Both the position numbers and the translations under genes were made by a program. Shown piece after piece: positions 34,243 through 43,687 of a stretch of DNA of 57,865 nucleotides (position 1 is the stretch's first letter; every line of letters starts with the position of its first letter). Source of the stretch: WQUF01 sp031549525 (GTDB lineage Bacteria > Bacillota > Clostridia > Clostridiales > Clostridiaceae); assembly GCA_031549525.1 (NCBI GenBank), contig JAVBPQ010000087.1:1-57865 (forward strand), in the 5' to 3' direction. The notes under the pieces are model-generated. The model ran no database searches and had not been told where the DNA came from. It saw nothing but the letters and a program-made list of their open reading frames with translations.

Positions 34243-34268
34243 ATACCTCCCACTTGAGGAGGAGGTAT
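34243..34268 (-). terminator. terminator of the XRE gene
   Basis: ATACCTCC and GGAGGTAT pair around 10 bases; on the minus strand the hairpin is followed by ACAGCTTTTTGATTAAAAAAC. It lies 22 bases after the regulator stop. Confidence 0.65.
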
Positions 34269-34289
34269 TTCACTTAATTTTGATAAAAA

Positions 34290-34631
34290 TTATTTTTCAA
34301 CTTCTTTTAATAATTCTTCTGCTGAAATTCCATATAGTTTTGATAATGCAATCAAATTACTTGTGCTGGGGTCAGATATTCCATTTTCCCATTTTGATAC
34401 AGCCTGTCTACTTACATATAATGTTTCAGCTACAAATTCTTGAGTCATTTTACATCTAATACGATGTTCTTTTATAGCATCTCCAAGGGATTTTCTTACT
34501 AAAACTTTTTCTTTACGAATATCTTTTGACTTTATATATCTTAAAAGCGCAAGTATAATGAGAGTAATCAAGCTGACAAATGCACATAGTATGATGATGT
34601 TGATAACAATCATAATAGCAGACATTTTCAT
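34290..34631 (-). CDS. membrane-anchored XRE-family regulator
   Basis: 113 residues with an unusual order: one N-terminal membrane helix (about 5-32), a basic stretch, then an XRE helix-turn-helix at the C-terminus (TQEFVAETLYVSRQAVSKWENG, split by me) and LSKLYGISAEELL. Most membrane XRE proteins have the HTH first. GGAGGCAGATGAAT supports ATG 34631. It is isolated, with a gene-poor gap upstream. The target is unknown. Confidence 0.75.
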   Translation of the reverse strand: MKMSAIMIVINIIILCAFVSLITLIILALLRYIKSKDIRKEKVLVRKSLGDAIKEHRIRCKMTQEFVAETLYVSRQAVSKWENGISDPSTSNLIALSKLYGISAEELLKEVEK

Positions 34632-34679
34632 ATTCATCTGCCTCCTTTCTTGATAACTTAAATCTATCACGGGCAAAAA

Positions 34680-35080
34680 AAATACTCTACCAACTATTTC
34701 GCTACTATTGGTTGCATTCTAGTTGCGAAGAGATATACGTAAATACATAATATTATTATTGATAGTAAATATTAGAAAAATTACAATATTATTAGAAAAG
34801 TATTAGAATGTGAGAGAAAACATTTTCTGGTCGCTTTCATAAAGAATATTTTAACATTTTTAAACATTAAAATACTATGATAAGACTTTACAGGGTGGCT
34901 ATTTCTATTTAACTTTGGCACAAAAAAATAAAAAATTTTCTACATTTTTGTGTCTACTATATTGACATAAGTCCATATCATATATTCCCATATATGCACT
35001 TGTTATTATTTTTTCACTTCTTAACAACATTTATCTCACCACCTGCTTGTATTATTTTTATTATTGACTTCTTTTGCATT
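34680..35080. other. gene-poor gap, possible relic DNA
   Basis: No ORF with a ribosome binding site is seen in 400 bases. Several short direct and inverted fragments occur (for example TTGTGTC repeats and the GACTTTTTCAGTGGCC-type stretch just past it at 35130-35146). It may be the worn end of a former insertion sequence, but no transposase fragment remains. Confidence 0.3.
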
Positions 35081-35081
35081 A

Positions 35082-35126
35082 AAAAAGCACTAATTTATGA
35101 CTTTTATCATATTTTGTGCTTTTTTT
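35082..35126. terminator. terminator downstream of the glg-degV operon
   Basis: AAAAAGCAC and GTGCTTTTT form a 9-bp base with an inner ATGA/TCAT stem; T-runs follow on both strands. It is 50 bases past the degV stop and would close the operon on the minus strand. Confidence 0.75.
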
Positions 35127-35176
35127 AAGACTTTTTCAGTGGCCTCCTTTAGCTTGGGGAGTGTCAAAGTATTAAT

Positions 35177-36022
35177 TTAAGAATTTCTTTCTAAATAAAA
35201 TATAGCACATCCCTTTTCTCCCACATGAGTTCCAACAGCACATCCTATAGTTGATTCTATAAAGTTTATCCCCTTTTCAATAAGCTTTGCTTTTACATGT
35301 GGTTTCATTTCAGAATTAAGGGAATCTATTAGGATTAAATTTAGTAGCTTGTCAACATTTATATTATCAACAAAATCAAGTAAATATCTAGTTGCCTTCT
35401 TAATCCCTCTAACCTTATCCTTTAAAACAGGAATACCGTCTTTCATCTCAAGAATTGGTTTTATATCAAAGATACTTCCAATCATACCAACAGCTTTATT
35501 TAATCTTCCACCCTTTACTAAGTTTTCAAACGTATCTAAGACTATTATATTTCTTATATTTGGTATCATATCTTTAATCTTTGATAGGGTATCTGAAAAT
35601 CCAAAGCCATTTATGATATTTTTAGCAGCCTCGATTACCAAAATACCGAGGCCTGCAGTTATATTGTTCGTATCTATTATCTCTATATTTTCATCATTGC
35701 CTAAACTCTCTTTAGCAACAAGTGCTGAATTATACGTTCCGCTCATTTTAGATGAAAGATGTATTGATATTATTTTAAACCCTTTGTTTAAATAATTTTT
35801 ATATGTATCAATAAATTTCTGGGGATTAACCTGTGACGTCTTTGGAATCACAGATGTAGATTTTATCCTTTCAAACATCTGCTTTAAGTTTATCTGCACA
35901 GTATCCAAAAAACAATCATTTCCAAAACATATGTTAAGCGGCAACACCTCTATATCATATTTTTTAGTTATAGATTCTTCTAAATCACAGGTTGAATCAG
36001 TAATTATTTTTATTTTATCCAT
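35177..36022 (-). CDS. DegV family fatty-acid-binding protein
   Basis: 281 residues. TDSTCDLEESI at the N-terminus, SVIPKTSQVNPQ, SSKMSGTYNSA and GGRL in the middle are the DegV signature. Such proteins bind long-chain fatty acids, some as fatty acid kinase subunits (FakB), others of unknown role. AGGGG precedes the ATG. It follows trmL by 10 bases, the last gene of the operon. Confidence 0.93.
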   Translation of the reverse strand: MDKIKIITDSTCDLEESITKKYDIEVLPLNICFGNDCFLDTVQINLKQMFERIKSTSVIPKTSQVNPQKFIDTYKNYLNKGFKIISIHLSSKMSGTYNSALVAKESLGNDENIEIIDTNNITAGLGILVIEAAKNIINGFGFSDTLSKIKDMIPNIRNIIVLDTFENLVKGGRLNKAVGMIGSIFDIKPILEMKDGIPVLKDKVRGIKKATRYLLDFVDNINVDKLLNLILIDSLNSEMKPHVKAKLIEKGINFIESTIGCAVGTHVGEKGCAIFYLERNS

Positions 36023-36032
36023 TTACAATCCC

Positions 36033-36500
36033 CTATTTCATATTAATAAAATTTAACTGTCTTAAAGCTTCATATATAATTATAGATACTGAATTTGCAA
36101 GATTTAATGATCTTGTTGATGTACTTATTATTGGAATTCTTATAGAATTGTCAATATTTTCTTCTCTAATATAATCTGGAAGCCCTGAAGACTCTCTTCC
36201 AAATAGAATAAAATCATCCTTTTTATATTTTACTTCATGATAATATTTTTTACCATGAGTTGTAGCTATATATATATTATTGCATCCATATTTTTTCTTA
36301 AAATCATAATAATTATCATGAACTTCAAGATTTAAATCCTTCCAATAATCAAGACCTGCCCTTTTTACATTTTTTTCAGAAATATCAAACCCAAGAGGTT
36401 TTATTAAATGCAATTTACTAGAAGTAAGAACACAAGTACGTGCAATATTCCCCGTATTTTGGGGTATTTCAGGCTCAAATAAAACAATATTTAAATTCAA
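36033..36500 (-). CDS. trmL: tRNA (cytidine(34)-2'-O)-methyltransferase
   Basis: 155-residue SPOUT-fold methyltransferase. FEPEIPQNTGNIARTC at the start, FGRESSGLPDYI and NSVSIIIYEALRQ (trefoil-knot AdoMet site) are family marks. It methylates the wobble base of leucine tRNAs. TTG 36500 is preceded by GAGGG with good spacing. It lies 28 bases after the GH38-like gene, so it is probably read through from the glg operon. Confidence 0.93.
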   Translation of the reverse strand: MNLNIVLFEPEIPQNTGNIARTCVLTSSKLHLIKPLGFDISEKNVKRAGLDYWKDLNLEVHDNYYDFKKKYGCNNIYIATTHGKKYYHEVKYKKDDFILFGRESSGLPDYIREENIDNSIRIPIISTSTRSLNLANSVSIIIYEALRQLNFINMK

Positions 36501-36528
36501 GTTATATATCCCTCTTTTTAATTAAAAA

Positions 36529-39381
36529 TTACTTTAAAGCTTTAAAACAAAATGTTTTAATTTCACATGGTTTTATAGTAAACATAAATTTATTATTATC
36601 ATTTGTTATTTCTGAGATTTTATTTTCAAGCATATCGCATTCAAATATATCATAGATCTTTCTATAAAAACTAAATACGCATTCAGTTTCTTTATTTTCT
36701 ATCTCATATAACCTTATGACAATTTCATCCTTATCCTTTGATTTCTTTAATGTCTGAAGTATGACATTATCACTATCCACCCAAGCCATAGACATAATGC
36801 TTGGATATGGATTATCTAGTATATTTTTTTCTATAATTTCTGCCTCTACTTTCGAATTTAAAGAAAGGCTGTTTTTTATTAAATTTTCAAATCCACTATA
36901 TGATTCTAGATACAAAGAATAATTTACTTCAACTAAAGAAGGGCTTCTGCTAGTTGCAAGTATAATCTCAACTTCATCTCCTTCTGTGTTTATATAACAA
37001 TTTTTATCATTTGCTATTTGTATTTTATATTTATCTTCGTATAAGCTTACCCAATTTCTTCTTACAGTTTCATTAAAATAGCTGAAGTTCTTTTGCAAAA
37101 TTCCAAATGGCACAGGGCACATAAATTTAGGTGAATTAATATTAAACTGAAATCTTGCAGATATATCGTAAAAGTCATTGAGATATATCTTAGTTTTAAA
37201 ATCGATCCTTAAGCTGTTATTATATATAGAGATAATTTGCTCTACTACTGAATCGTTAAATACTCCTCTTACCTTTATTACTCCTCTTGCATTCCCAAAT
37301 TCAATTATTTCAATAGAGTTTTGTTCTTCACTTATCTTTATGCTCTCATCATTTTGTGAATCTTTTTCATAAACTTTTATTTCATTGCATTTTTTATCTT
37401 TTTTTACAACTTCCCTATTATTAACTTTATCAAATATAGAGGTGATATTTCCTTCAGTATCTATTACAACTTTTAAAGTATTGCTTTCCATAACCCCATC
37501 TTTTACATTAATAGGGCAAGGTTCAGCCACTCCATCCTTTATAAAAAAAGTCTTATATCCCATAGGAGGTATTAAACTTGCTAAAAATATGATCTTCTCT
37601 ATTCCATCATCTGCATATATCTGATGGTTTACTATATTTCCTTCTCCATCTTCAATAACCTTATTTTCAAAGCTTCCTTCATAGTTAAATTCTACTATTT
37701 CATCTCTTAAGAAACTTATGCTGTTAAAAACCACTATAGCACTATCAGATGAATGAATTTTTGAACATATTTTTTCCTTTACATCATGTATTATATCTCC
37801 TGTTACGCTTTTTATAAGCTCTTTATTATCTATATTTTTCCAACACTTGTTAAATATATCATCGTTATGCTCATTATCTTGGAGGTAATGAAAAGCATTC
37901 CAAGTCTCGCAAGATAATAATCTAAGCTCTAACTTTGAATCTATACTATTGACTTTAGAGTGATGAAGATTTAAATCGCCAAAGCATTTATGATTTTTTA
38001 CATTGTTATTTATATAATTATGGATATTTTCACATTCTTCTGAAATGGTATGAAAATTAATTGAAGGGATAAATGGTATAGACCAAGATACTTTGCAGAG
38101 AGTTTCTAATTTTAATTTATCGCACTCTGTATTATTAAAACATGAAATAACATATCTATTATTTGAATCATTTTTTTCTGATTTATATATATCAAGCAAA
38201 TTTTTAAAGCTTATATTGTCATTTACTTCTCTATATATGCCGCATTTAATGCTATCACCATTCATTCCTACCCATAAAAATCCACTCTTAATATTTACAA
38301 TATCCTTTTCTTCAAAAAAAGCGTATGATATACCTAATTTACTTAAAATTTGAGGTATAAAAGCATGAAGATAATTATCCTTATAAAATAAAACTACATT
38401 GACATCCTTATTAAATTCAGTTAATAAAAACTCTTTTTTGTATAAGATATTTCTTATAAGAGCTTCTCCATAATCTGAACTTGCATCATAGCTATCTATT
38501 CCAATTACTAATTCAAAATTTTTATTATCTACATTTTCTAAAATTTTACTATATATATCAGAGTAGTTATTTTTTATATATAATATATCATTTAAATTGT
38601 TTAAAGTCAGTTTATAATTAATTTCCATAGAATTGCACAAATTTAAATTATTTAAAATAAACATAGGATTTAAATCCTTTGGCATAAATATTGTACAATC
38701 TATATTTCCTACATTTTGATTTTTATCAAGCCCTCCAAGATTATCCTTTAAAAAAATCAGTGCTTTTAGAATAGATTTATCAAAATTATCAGAATATAGC
38801 TCAGTTAAATCCAATATATTAATTGCATCATTTAATATACCCATTATTTCAATAGATACACTATCATCAATATTGAACCTCTTCACCACATAAAGAGATT
38901 GCTTAAGATAAAATAAAAGTTCTTTTACATATTCATCTATAACAAGTAAATAGAATTTTATTTTTTTTTCATTTTCTACATCCTTTGCACGAGCACTTAC
39001 ATCTACTTTAAAATTAATCTTACTTTCTGATGAACCTTTTATGTTTTGTTCACTATTTTCTGCAAGGTGAAATTTAAGCTCTTTATTTATATATACCAAA
39101 AATTGAGAATTTGCATCATCAGATTTAATCCTCAATGCAATTGTCCTTTTTTTAAACTCTTCTGGAATTTGAAATTCAAATCTAAACCAGGCAGACATGC
39201 TATTTTTTCCCCAAGTTGTATCTTTATCACAAACTTCCCATGCAGAATCTAAGCTGTCCACTTCTTCTAAGCTTATATAATCCCCTTCTATTTTGGTAAA
39301 ATTTGTTATAAAAAAAGTTTTTACATATAATATATCCTTTAATTTGATTATAGTTTTTTCTATCATATCAGCACTGCTCAT
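36529..39381 (-). CDS. GH38 alpha-mannosidase-like protein with lost catalytic motifs
   Basis: 950 residues. N-terminus (about 1-130) resembles the galactose-binding part of bacterial alpha-mannosidases (WGKNSMSAWFRFEFQIP). The middle (about 225-370) follows the GH38 barrel order: LNNLNDILYIKNNYSDIYSK, SSDYGEALIRNILYKKEF and PQILSKLGISYAF match family positions. But the HxHxDxxW metal motif is replaced by IDCTIFMP, and at the position of the nucleophile Asp (LPDxFGYS) the protein reads YKDNYLHA. The C-terminal beta domains are present (to 950). It looks like a non-catalytic homologue kept intact. ATG 39381 is used because GAGGGGATAAAT precedes it. Confidence 0.65.
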   Translation of the reverse strand: MSSADMIEKTIIKLKDILYVKTFFITNFTKIEGDYISLEEVDSLDSAWEVCDKDTTWGKNSMSAWFRFEFQIPEEFKKRTIALRIKSDDANSQFLVYINKELKFHLAENSEQNIKGSSESKINFKVDVSARAKDVENEKKIKFYLLVIDEYVKELLFYLKQSLYVVKRFNIDDSVSIEIMGILNDAINILDLTELYSDNFDKSILKALIFLKDNLGGLDKNQNVGNIDCTIFMPKDLNPMFILNNLNLCNSMEINYKLTLNNLNDILYIKNNYSDIYSKILENVDNKNFELVIGIDSYDASSDYGEALIRNILYKKEFLLTEFNKDVNVVLFYKDNYLHAFIPQILSKLGISYAFFEEKDIVNIKSGFLWVGMNGDSIKCGIYREVNDNISFKNLLDIYKSEKNDSNNRYVISCFNNTECDKLKLETLCKVSWSIPFIPSINFHTISEECENIHNYINNNVKNHKCFGDLNLHHSKVNSIDSKLELRLLSCETWNAFHYLQDNEHNDDIFNKCWKNIDNKELIKSVTGDIIHDVKEKICSKIHSSDSAIVVFNSISFLRDEIVEFNYEGSFENKVIEDGEGNIVNHQIYADDGIEKIIFLASLIPPMGYKTFFIKDGVAEPCPINVKDGVMESNTLKVVIDTEGNITSIFDKVNNREVVKKDKKCNEIKVYEKDSQNDESIKISEEQNSIEIIEFGNARGVIKVRGVFNDSVVEQIISIYNNSLRIDFKTKIYLNDFYDISARFQFNINSPKFMCPVPFGILQKNFSYFNETVRRNWVSLYEDKYKIQIANDKNCYINTEGDEVEIILATSRSPSLVEVNYSLYLESYSGFENLIKNSLSLNSKVEAEIIEKNILDNPYPSIMSMAWVDSDNVILQTLKKSKDKDEIVIRLYEIENKETECVFSFYRKIYDIFECDMLENKISEITNDNNKFMFTIKPCEIKTFCFKALK

Positions 39382-39403
39382 ATTTATCCCCTCGTGTATC
39401 AAT

Positions 39404-41206
39404 TTAAATTAAAAGCTTAAAGCTTTTGCCTTCTACTTCAATATCCAAAATATTATCCTTAAATTGATATGTGTTATTTGTAAAATAATCTTTTAATTTA
39501 ATATCTCTCTTATTTTCTAACCTTAAATGAATAGCATTAGCACTCCTATTTACTAAGATTATAGAGGTCCTTTCGTTAAACCTCCTTTCAAAAGCAAGCA
39601 AATCCTCATTAAAATTATAAAATTTTATATCTCCTTTTTTAAATACATCTAATTTTCTTAATTTTAAGAGCTTATGATAAAGAGATAAAACATCTAAATT
39701 TTCAAATCCCCAAGGGTAGCATTTTCTGTTTTCAGGATCCTTAAGCCCTGCAAGCCCTGCTTCATCACCATAAAATATACAGGGAACACCAGGATATGTC
39801 ATTTGAATTATTATAGCTAAACAAAGCTTATCTATATCATGATGAAAAATAGAAAGTATCCTCTCAGTATCGTGAGTGCCTAAAAAATTCATATTTGAAT
39901 AGAACAATTCTTTAGGATAATTTTCATATAAGCTCATGGAAATTTGATTAAATTTATTTGAAGTGATATCACCATTTACATAAGATATTACAATATTTCT
40001 AAATGGATAGTTCATAACACTATCTAATTCTTTTCCAAAAACATACTTTCTTTTCTTTGAATAGCTTATCTTATTAGATGCATCTTCCCAAACCTCACCT
40101 AATAAAACAGAATTCTTATTTACTTCTTTTATTTTACTCTTTAATATCTCTATAAACTCATCAGGCAATTCATCTGCCACATCAAGCCGCCATCCTGATG
40201 CCCCTAATTTCATCCATTTATTTATAACTGAATCCTTATCTCTTATTATGTAATTAAGATAATCATCATTCATCTCATCTACATTTGGAAGAGCCTTTAT
40301 CCCCCACCAGCACTCATAATCATTTGGAAAGTTCTTGAAATTATACCAATTGTAATATTTTGAATCTTTAGACTGATATGCACCTAAAGAATCATAATTT
40401 CCATATTTATTAAAATAAATGGAGTCGTCTCCAGTGTGAGAAAAGACACCATCTAAAATAATTTTCATATTGTTTTTTGCAGCTTTTTCACAGAGCCTTT
40501 TAAAATCCTCTTCACTTCCATACATGGAATCTATCTTCTTATAATCTCCAGTATCATATTTATGATTTGAACTCGATTCAAAAATTGGACTTAAGTATAA
40601 AATTGTCACTCCTAATGATTTTAAATATGGAATTTTTTTAATTATGCCTTCAAGATTCCCTCCAAAAAAATCCCACTTAAGTATATCCCCATTTTTATCC
40701 TTAACATACATAGGTGTATCAGTCCAGTCGCTATAAATAAAGGAATTCTTCTTTTTATTCTTTATTTCCTCTCTATTATTGCCATTAAAGAATCTTTCAA
40801 CAAAGATATGATACATAACCCCTTCTTTATACCAATCAGGCACTTTAAAATCTTCATATACAGTTATCTGAAAGGGAATCGGATTTTCAGCATAAACTTG
40901 TCCGAGGCCTCCTAAAGCATTTTGGTTATTTCCATAAAACACCTTTTTATTTTCATCGCCTATAAGCTCAAAATAATAGCAAACTATTCCAATATAATCT
41001 TTAGTATCAAAAATATAGCTATATTTTAAGTCTTCCTTTTCCATTTCATGTATTTCTTTTTTATCATAAAAATCAATCATATGTATGTAGCACTTTTCAT
41101 AACCCTCTGCTAGAATACAAAGTTTTACTTTGGTGCCGCAAGATGCGGCACCAAATGGATCTCTGTATTCAATATCATGGGAATCATGAACAATATTATA
41201 TTTCAT
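39404..41206 (-). CDS. GH13 alpha-glycosidase (neopullulanase/cyclomaltodextrinase type)
   Basis: 600 residues. An N-terminal beta domain (DPFGAASCGTKVKL) like CBM34, then the (beta/alpha)8 barrel with all four conserved regions: DGVFSHTG, GWRLDVADEL (nucleophile Asp), GEVW (acid Glu) and LGTHDTER. It should cleave alpha-1,4 and perhaps alpha-1,6 links of glycogen-derived dextrins in the cytoplasm; no signal peptide is seen. ATG 41206 follows AGGAAGTG. It is in the glycogen operon between glgP and the GH38-like gene, and may supply the debranching step. Confidence 0.92.
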   Translation of the reverse strand: MKYNIVHDSHDIEYRDPFGAASCGTKVKLCILAEGYEKCYIHMIDFYDKKEIHEMEKEDLKYSYIFDTKDYIGIVCYYFELIGDENKKVFYGNNQNALGGLGQVYAENPIPFQITVYEDFKVPDWYKEGVMYHIFVERFFNGNNREEIKNKKKNSFIYSDWTDTPMYVKDKNGDILKWDFFGGNLEGIIKKIPYLKSLGVTILYLSPIFESSSNHKYDTGDYKKIDSMYGSEEDFKRLCEKAAKNNMKIILDGVFSHTGDDSIYFNKYGNYDSLGAYQSKDSKYYNWYNFKNFPNDYECWWGIKALPNVDEMNDDYLNYIIRDKDSVINKWMKLGASGWRLDVADELPDEFIEILKSKIKEVNKNSVLLGEVWEDASNKISYSKKRKYVFGKELDSVMNYPFRNIVISYVNGDITSNKFNQISMSLYENYPKELFYSNMNFLGTHDTERILSIFHHDIDKLCLAIIIQMTYPGVPCIFYGDEAGLAGLKDPENRKCYPWGFENLDVLSLYHKLLKLRKLDVFKKGDIKFYNFNEDLLAFERRFNERTSIILVNRSANAIHLRLENKRDIKLKDYFTNNTYQFKDNILDIEVEGKSFKLLI

Positions 41207-41217
41207 AAAATCACTTC

Positions 41218-43668
41218 CTATAAATTTTTGTAAATGCAATTAGAACCCCATATGCCCATTGCATATTCCATGATAGTCCTGTCAGATGAAAAGATACCAG
41301 AATGAGATATATTAATTCCTGCCATCTTCTGCCAATTACTTCGATCCTTATATAAATCATTTATCTTCTTTTGAGCTTCTACATAAGCATCAAAATCTTT
41401 TATTACAAAAAACTCATCATTATAAGTGAATAGTGCATCATAGATGACTCTAAACTCTCCATACTCTTTTGATAAATTCCCATTTAAGAGCACCTCTGAT
41501 ATATTCTCAATCCTAGGATCCTTTCTTAAATAATCAAGAGATGAGTATCCTCCATATCTATATAGATTTAGCACCTCCTGCTCTTTAAGCCCAAAGATTA
41601 CAATATTGTCTTCCCCAACTTCATCCTTTATTTCAATATTTGCCCCATCTAAGGTGGCTATTGTAACTGCTCCATTCATCATAAACTTCATATTAGATGT
41701 GCCTGATGCTTCTTTTGTAGTAGTTGATATTTGTTCTGACACATCTGTTGCTGGTATTATCTTCTCTGCAAGAGAAACCCTATAATTTTCAAGAAATACA
41801 ACCTTTATTTTATCTTGAATAGTCTCATCTTTATTTATCTTATCTGCTAAACAATTTATAAACTTTACTATCTTTTTTGCAAGAAAATATGCTGGAGCTG
41901 CTTTTCCTCCAAAAATAAAGGTCCTCGGAACGATATCAAGATTTGGATTATCCTTTAATCTTGTATAAAGATCTAAAATGTGAATAGCATTTAACATCTG
42001 CCTTTTATAAGCATGAATCCTCTTAACCTGAACATCAAATATAGAATCAGTATCAACTATTATATTTGTTGTATCCTTGATATATTTTGCAAGCTCAATT
42101 TTATTTGCTTTTTTAATATCATATAACTTATCTTGAATGTCTTTGTTGTAAACATAAGGTTCAAATTTTTCCATATCCGTAGGATGGTTTATAAAGCTAT
42201 CTCCTATGGTTTCTTTTAAGAGGTTTGTAAGAAGTGGATTGCAATTTAAGAGCCATCTTCTATGGGTTATTCCATTTGTCTTATTGTTGAACTTAAATGG
42301 ATAAAAGTAATAAAAATCGCTCATTTCCTGTTTTTTTAATATCTCAGTGTGAAGTTTTGCAACCCCATTTACGCTATGGCTTCCTACAATTGCAAGGTGT
42401 GCCATTTTAATATATCCATCAGCTATTATTGCCATTCTTGCAATTTTGTCCCATTGACCTATATACTTATTCCAAAGTTTTTCGCAAAACCTCTTGTTTA
42501 TTTCTAAAATTATCATATAAATTCTTGGCAGAAGCCTTTTTACAAGATCCTCAGACCACTTTTCTAAAGCTTCTGACATTATGGTATGGTTTGTGTATGA
42601 GATCGTTCTAGTAGTAATTCTCCAAGCATCATCCCAGTTAAAGCCTTCATCATCCATTAGTATCCTCATAAGCTCTGGAATAGCTAATGCAGGATGAGTA
42701 TCATTTATATGAATTGCAACTTTTTCATCAAAGTTTTCCATATTGTTTCCGTTTGACTTAAATGTTCTAATTATGCTCTGAATCCCTGCAGATACAAAAA
42801 AATATTGCTGCTTTAATCTAAGTATCCTCCCCTCTTCATAAGAATCATCAGGATATAAAACCTGTGAAATTGCCTCTACAGAGTTTCTATATTCGATCGC
42901 CTTTAAATATTCGCCTTTTGAAAAAGAACTATAATCAAATTCCTCTGTAGTAGGCTCTGCACTCCATAATCTAAGTGTATTTATAACCTTATTCTCATAT
43001 CCAACTATAGGGGTATCATATGGCACTGCAAGAACTGCTTCATAATTTAAATGAGTAAATTTTAAACAATCTCCTATGCTGTCCATGCGTATAGTGCCGC
43101 CAAATCTAACTTCAACACTTTTGTGAGGTTTTTTAAATTCCCATACATTTCCGTCTTTAAGCCAATTATCCGGAAGCTCTACCTGAGCATCATCCACAAT
43201 TTTTTGTTTGAAAAAACCATACCTATATCTTATGCCACAACCATTTCCAGCTATCCCTAAAGAAGCCATAGAATCCAAAAAGCATGCAGCAAGCCTTCCT
43301 AAACCTCCATTTCCAAGACCCTGATCGTATTCTAAATCTTCTAATTTTTCAAGATTTATATCTAGTTCTAAAAGTGCATCTTTGCATAAATCCCTTATAC
43401 CTAAATTAATTAGATTTGTACTTAGAAGTCTTCCTAGTAAAAACTCCATAGAAAAATAATAAACTTGCTTAACTCCTTTATCTTTAATGCGTTTATTATT
43501 TTTTACCCTTAAAACTGCTATATAATCTCTAACTAATTCGGCAAGCGTTTCGTATTTACTATAGTCATTTGCCTCATTTATCTCTTCACCATGTAATTCA
43601 TAATGCTTTTCTTGGAAATCTTGCAAAAATTTCGTTTTGGTTAAGTGGCTAAGTTTGTTAAATTGCAT
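41218..43668 (-). CDS. glgP: glycogen phosphorylase
   Basis: 816 residues, family length. GLGNGGLGRLAACFLDS (N-terminal region), GLKEQEV and the PLP site EASGTSNMKFMMNGA near residue 650 are typical. It releases glucose-1-phosphate from glycogen chains with phosphate. GGAGTG precedes the ATG. Fourth gene of the glg operon. Confidence 0.97.
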   Translation of the reverse strand: MQFNKLSHLTKTKFLQDFQEKHYELHGEEINEANDYSKYETLAELVRDYIAVLRVKNNKRIKDKGVKQVYYFSMEFLLGRLLSTNLINLGIRDLCKDALLELDINLEKLEDLEYDQGLGNGGLGRLAACFLDSMASLGIAGNGCGIRYRYGFFKQKIVDDAQVELPDNWLKDGNVWEFKKPHKSVEVRFGGTIRMDSIGDCLKFTHLNYEAVLAVPYDTPIVGYENKVINTLRLWSAEPTTEEFDYSSFSKGEYLKAIEYRNSVEAISQVLYPDDSYEEGRILRLKQQYFFVSAGIQSIIRTFKSNGNNMENFDEKVAIHINDTHPALAIPELMRILMDDEGFNWDDAWRITTRTISYTNHTIMSEALEKWSEDLVKRLLPRIYMIILEINKRFCEKLWNKYIGQWDKIARMAIIADGYIKMAHLAIVGSHSVNGVAKLHTEILKKQEMSDFYYFYPFKFNNKTNGITHRRWLLNCNPLLTNLLKETIGDSFINHPTDMEKFEPYVYNKDIQDKLYDIKKANKIELAKYIKDTTNIIVDTDSIFDVQVKRIHAYKRQMLNAIHILDLYTRLKDNPNLDIVPRTFIFGGKAAPAYFLAKKIVKFINCLADKINKDETIQDKIKVVFLENYRVSLAEKIIPATDVSEQISTTTKEASGTSNMKFMMNGAVTIATLDGANIEIKDEVGEDNIVIFGLKEQEVLNLYRYGGYSSLDYLRKDPRIENISEVLLNGNLSKEYGEFRVIYDALFTYNDEFFVIKDFDAYVEAQKKINDLYKDRSNWQKMAGINISHSGIFSSDRTIMEYAMGIWGSNCIYKNL

Positions 43669-43687
43669 TTATATATTCACTCCTAAA

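Noticed and set aside
35349..35795. 148-codon plus-strand ORF
   Set aside because: Antisense to degV, Ile/Phe/Leu-rich shadow without a start signal.
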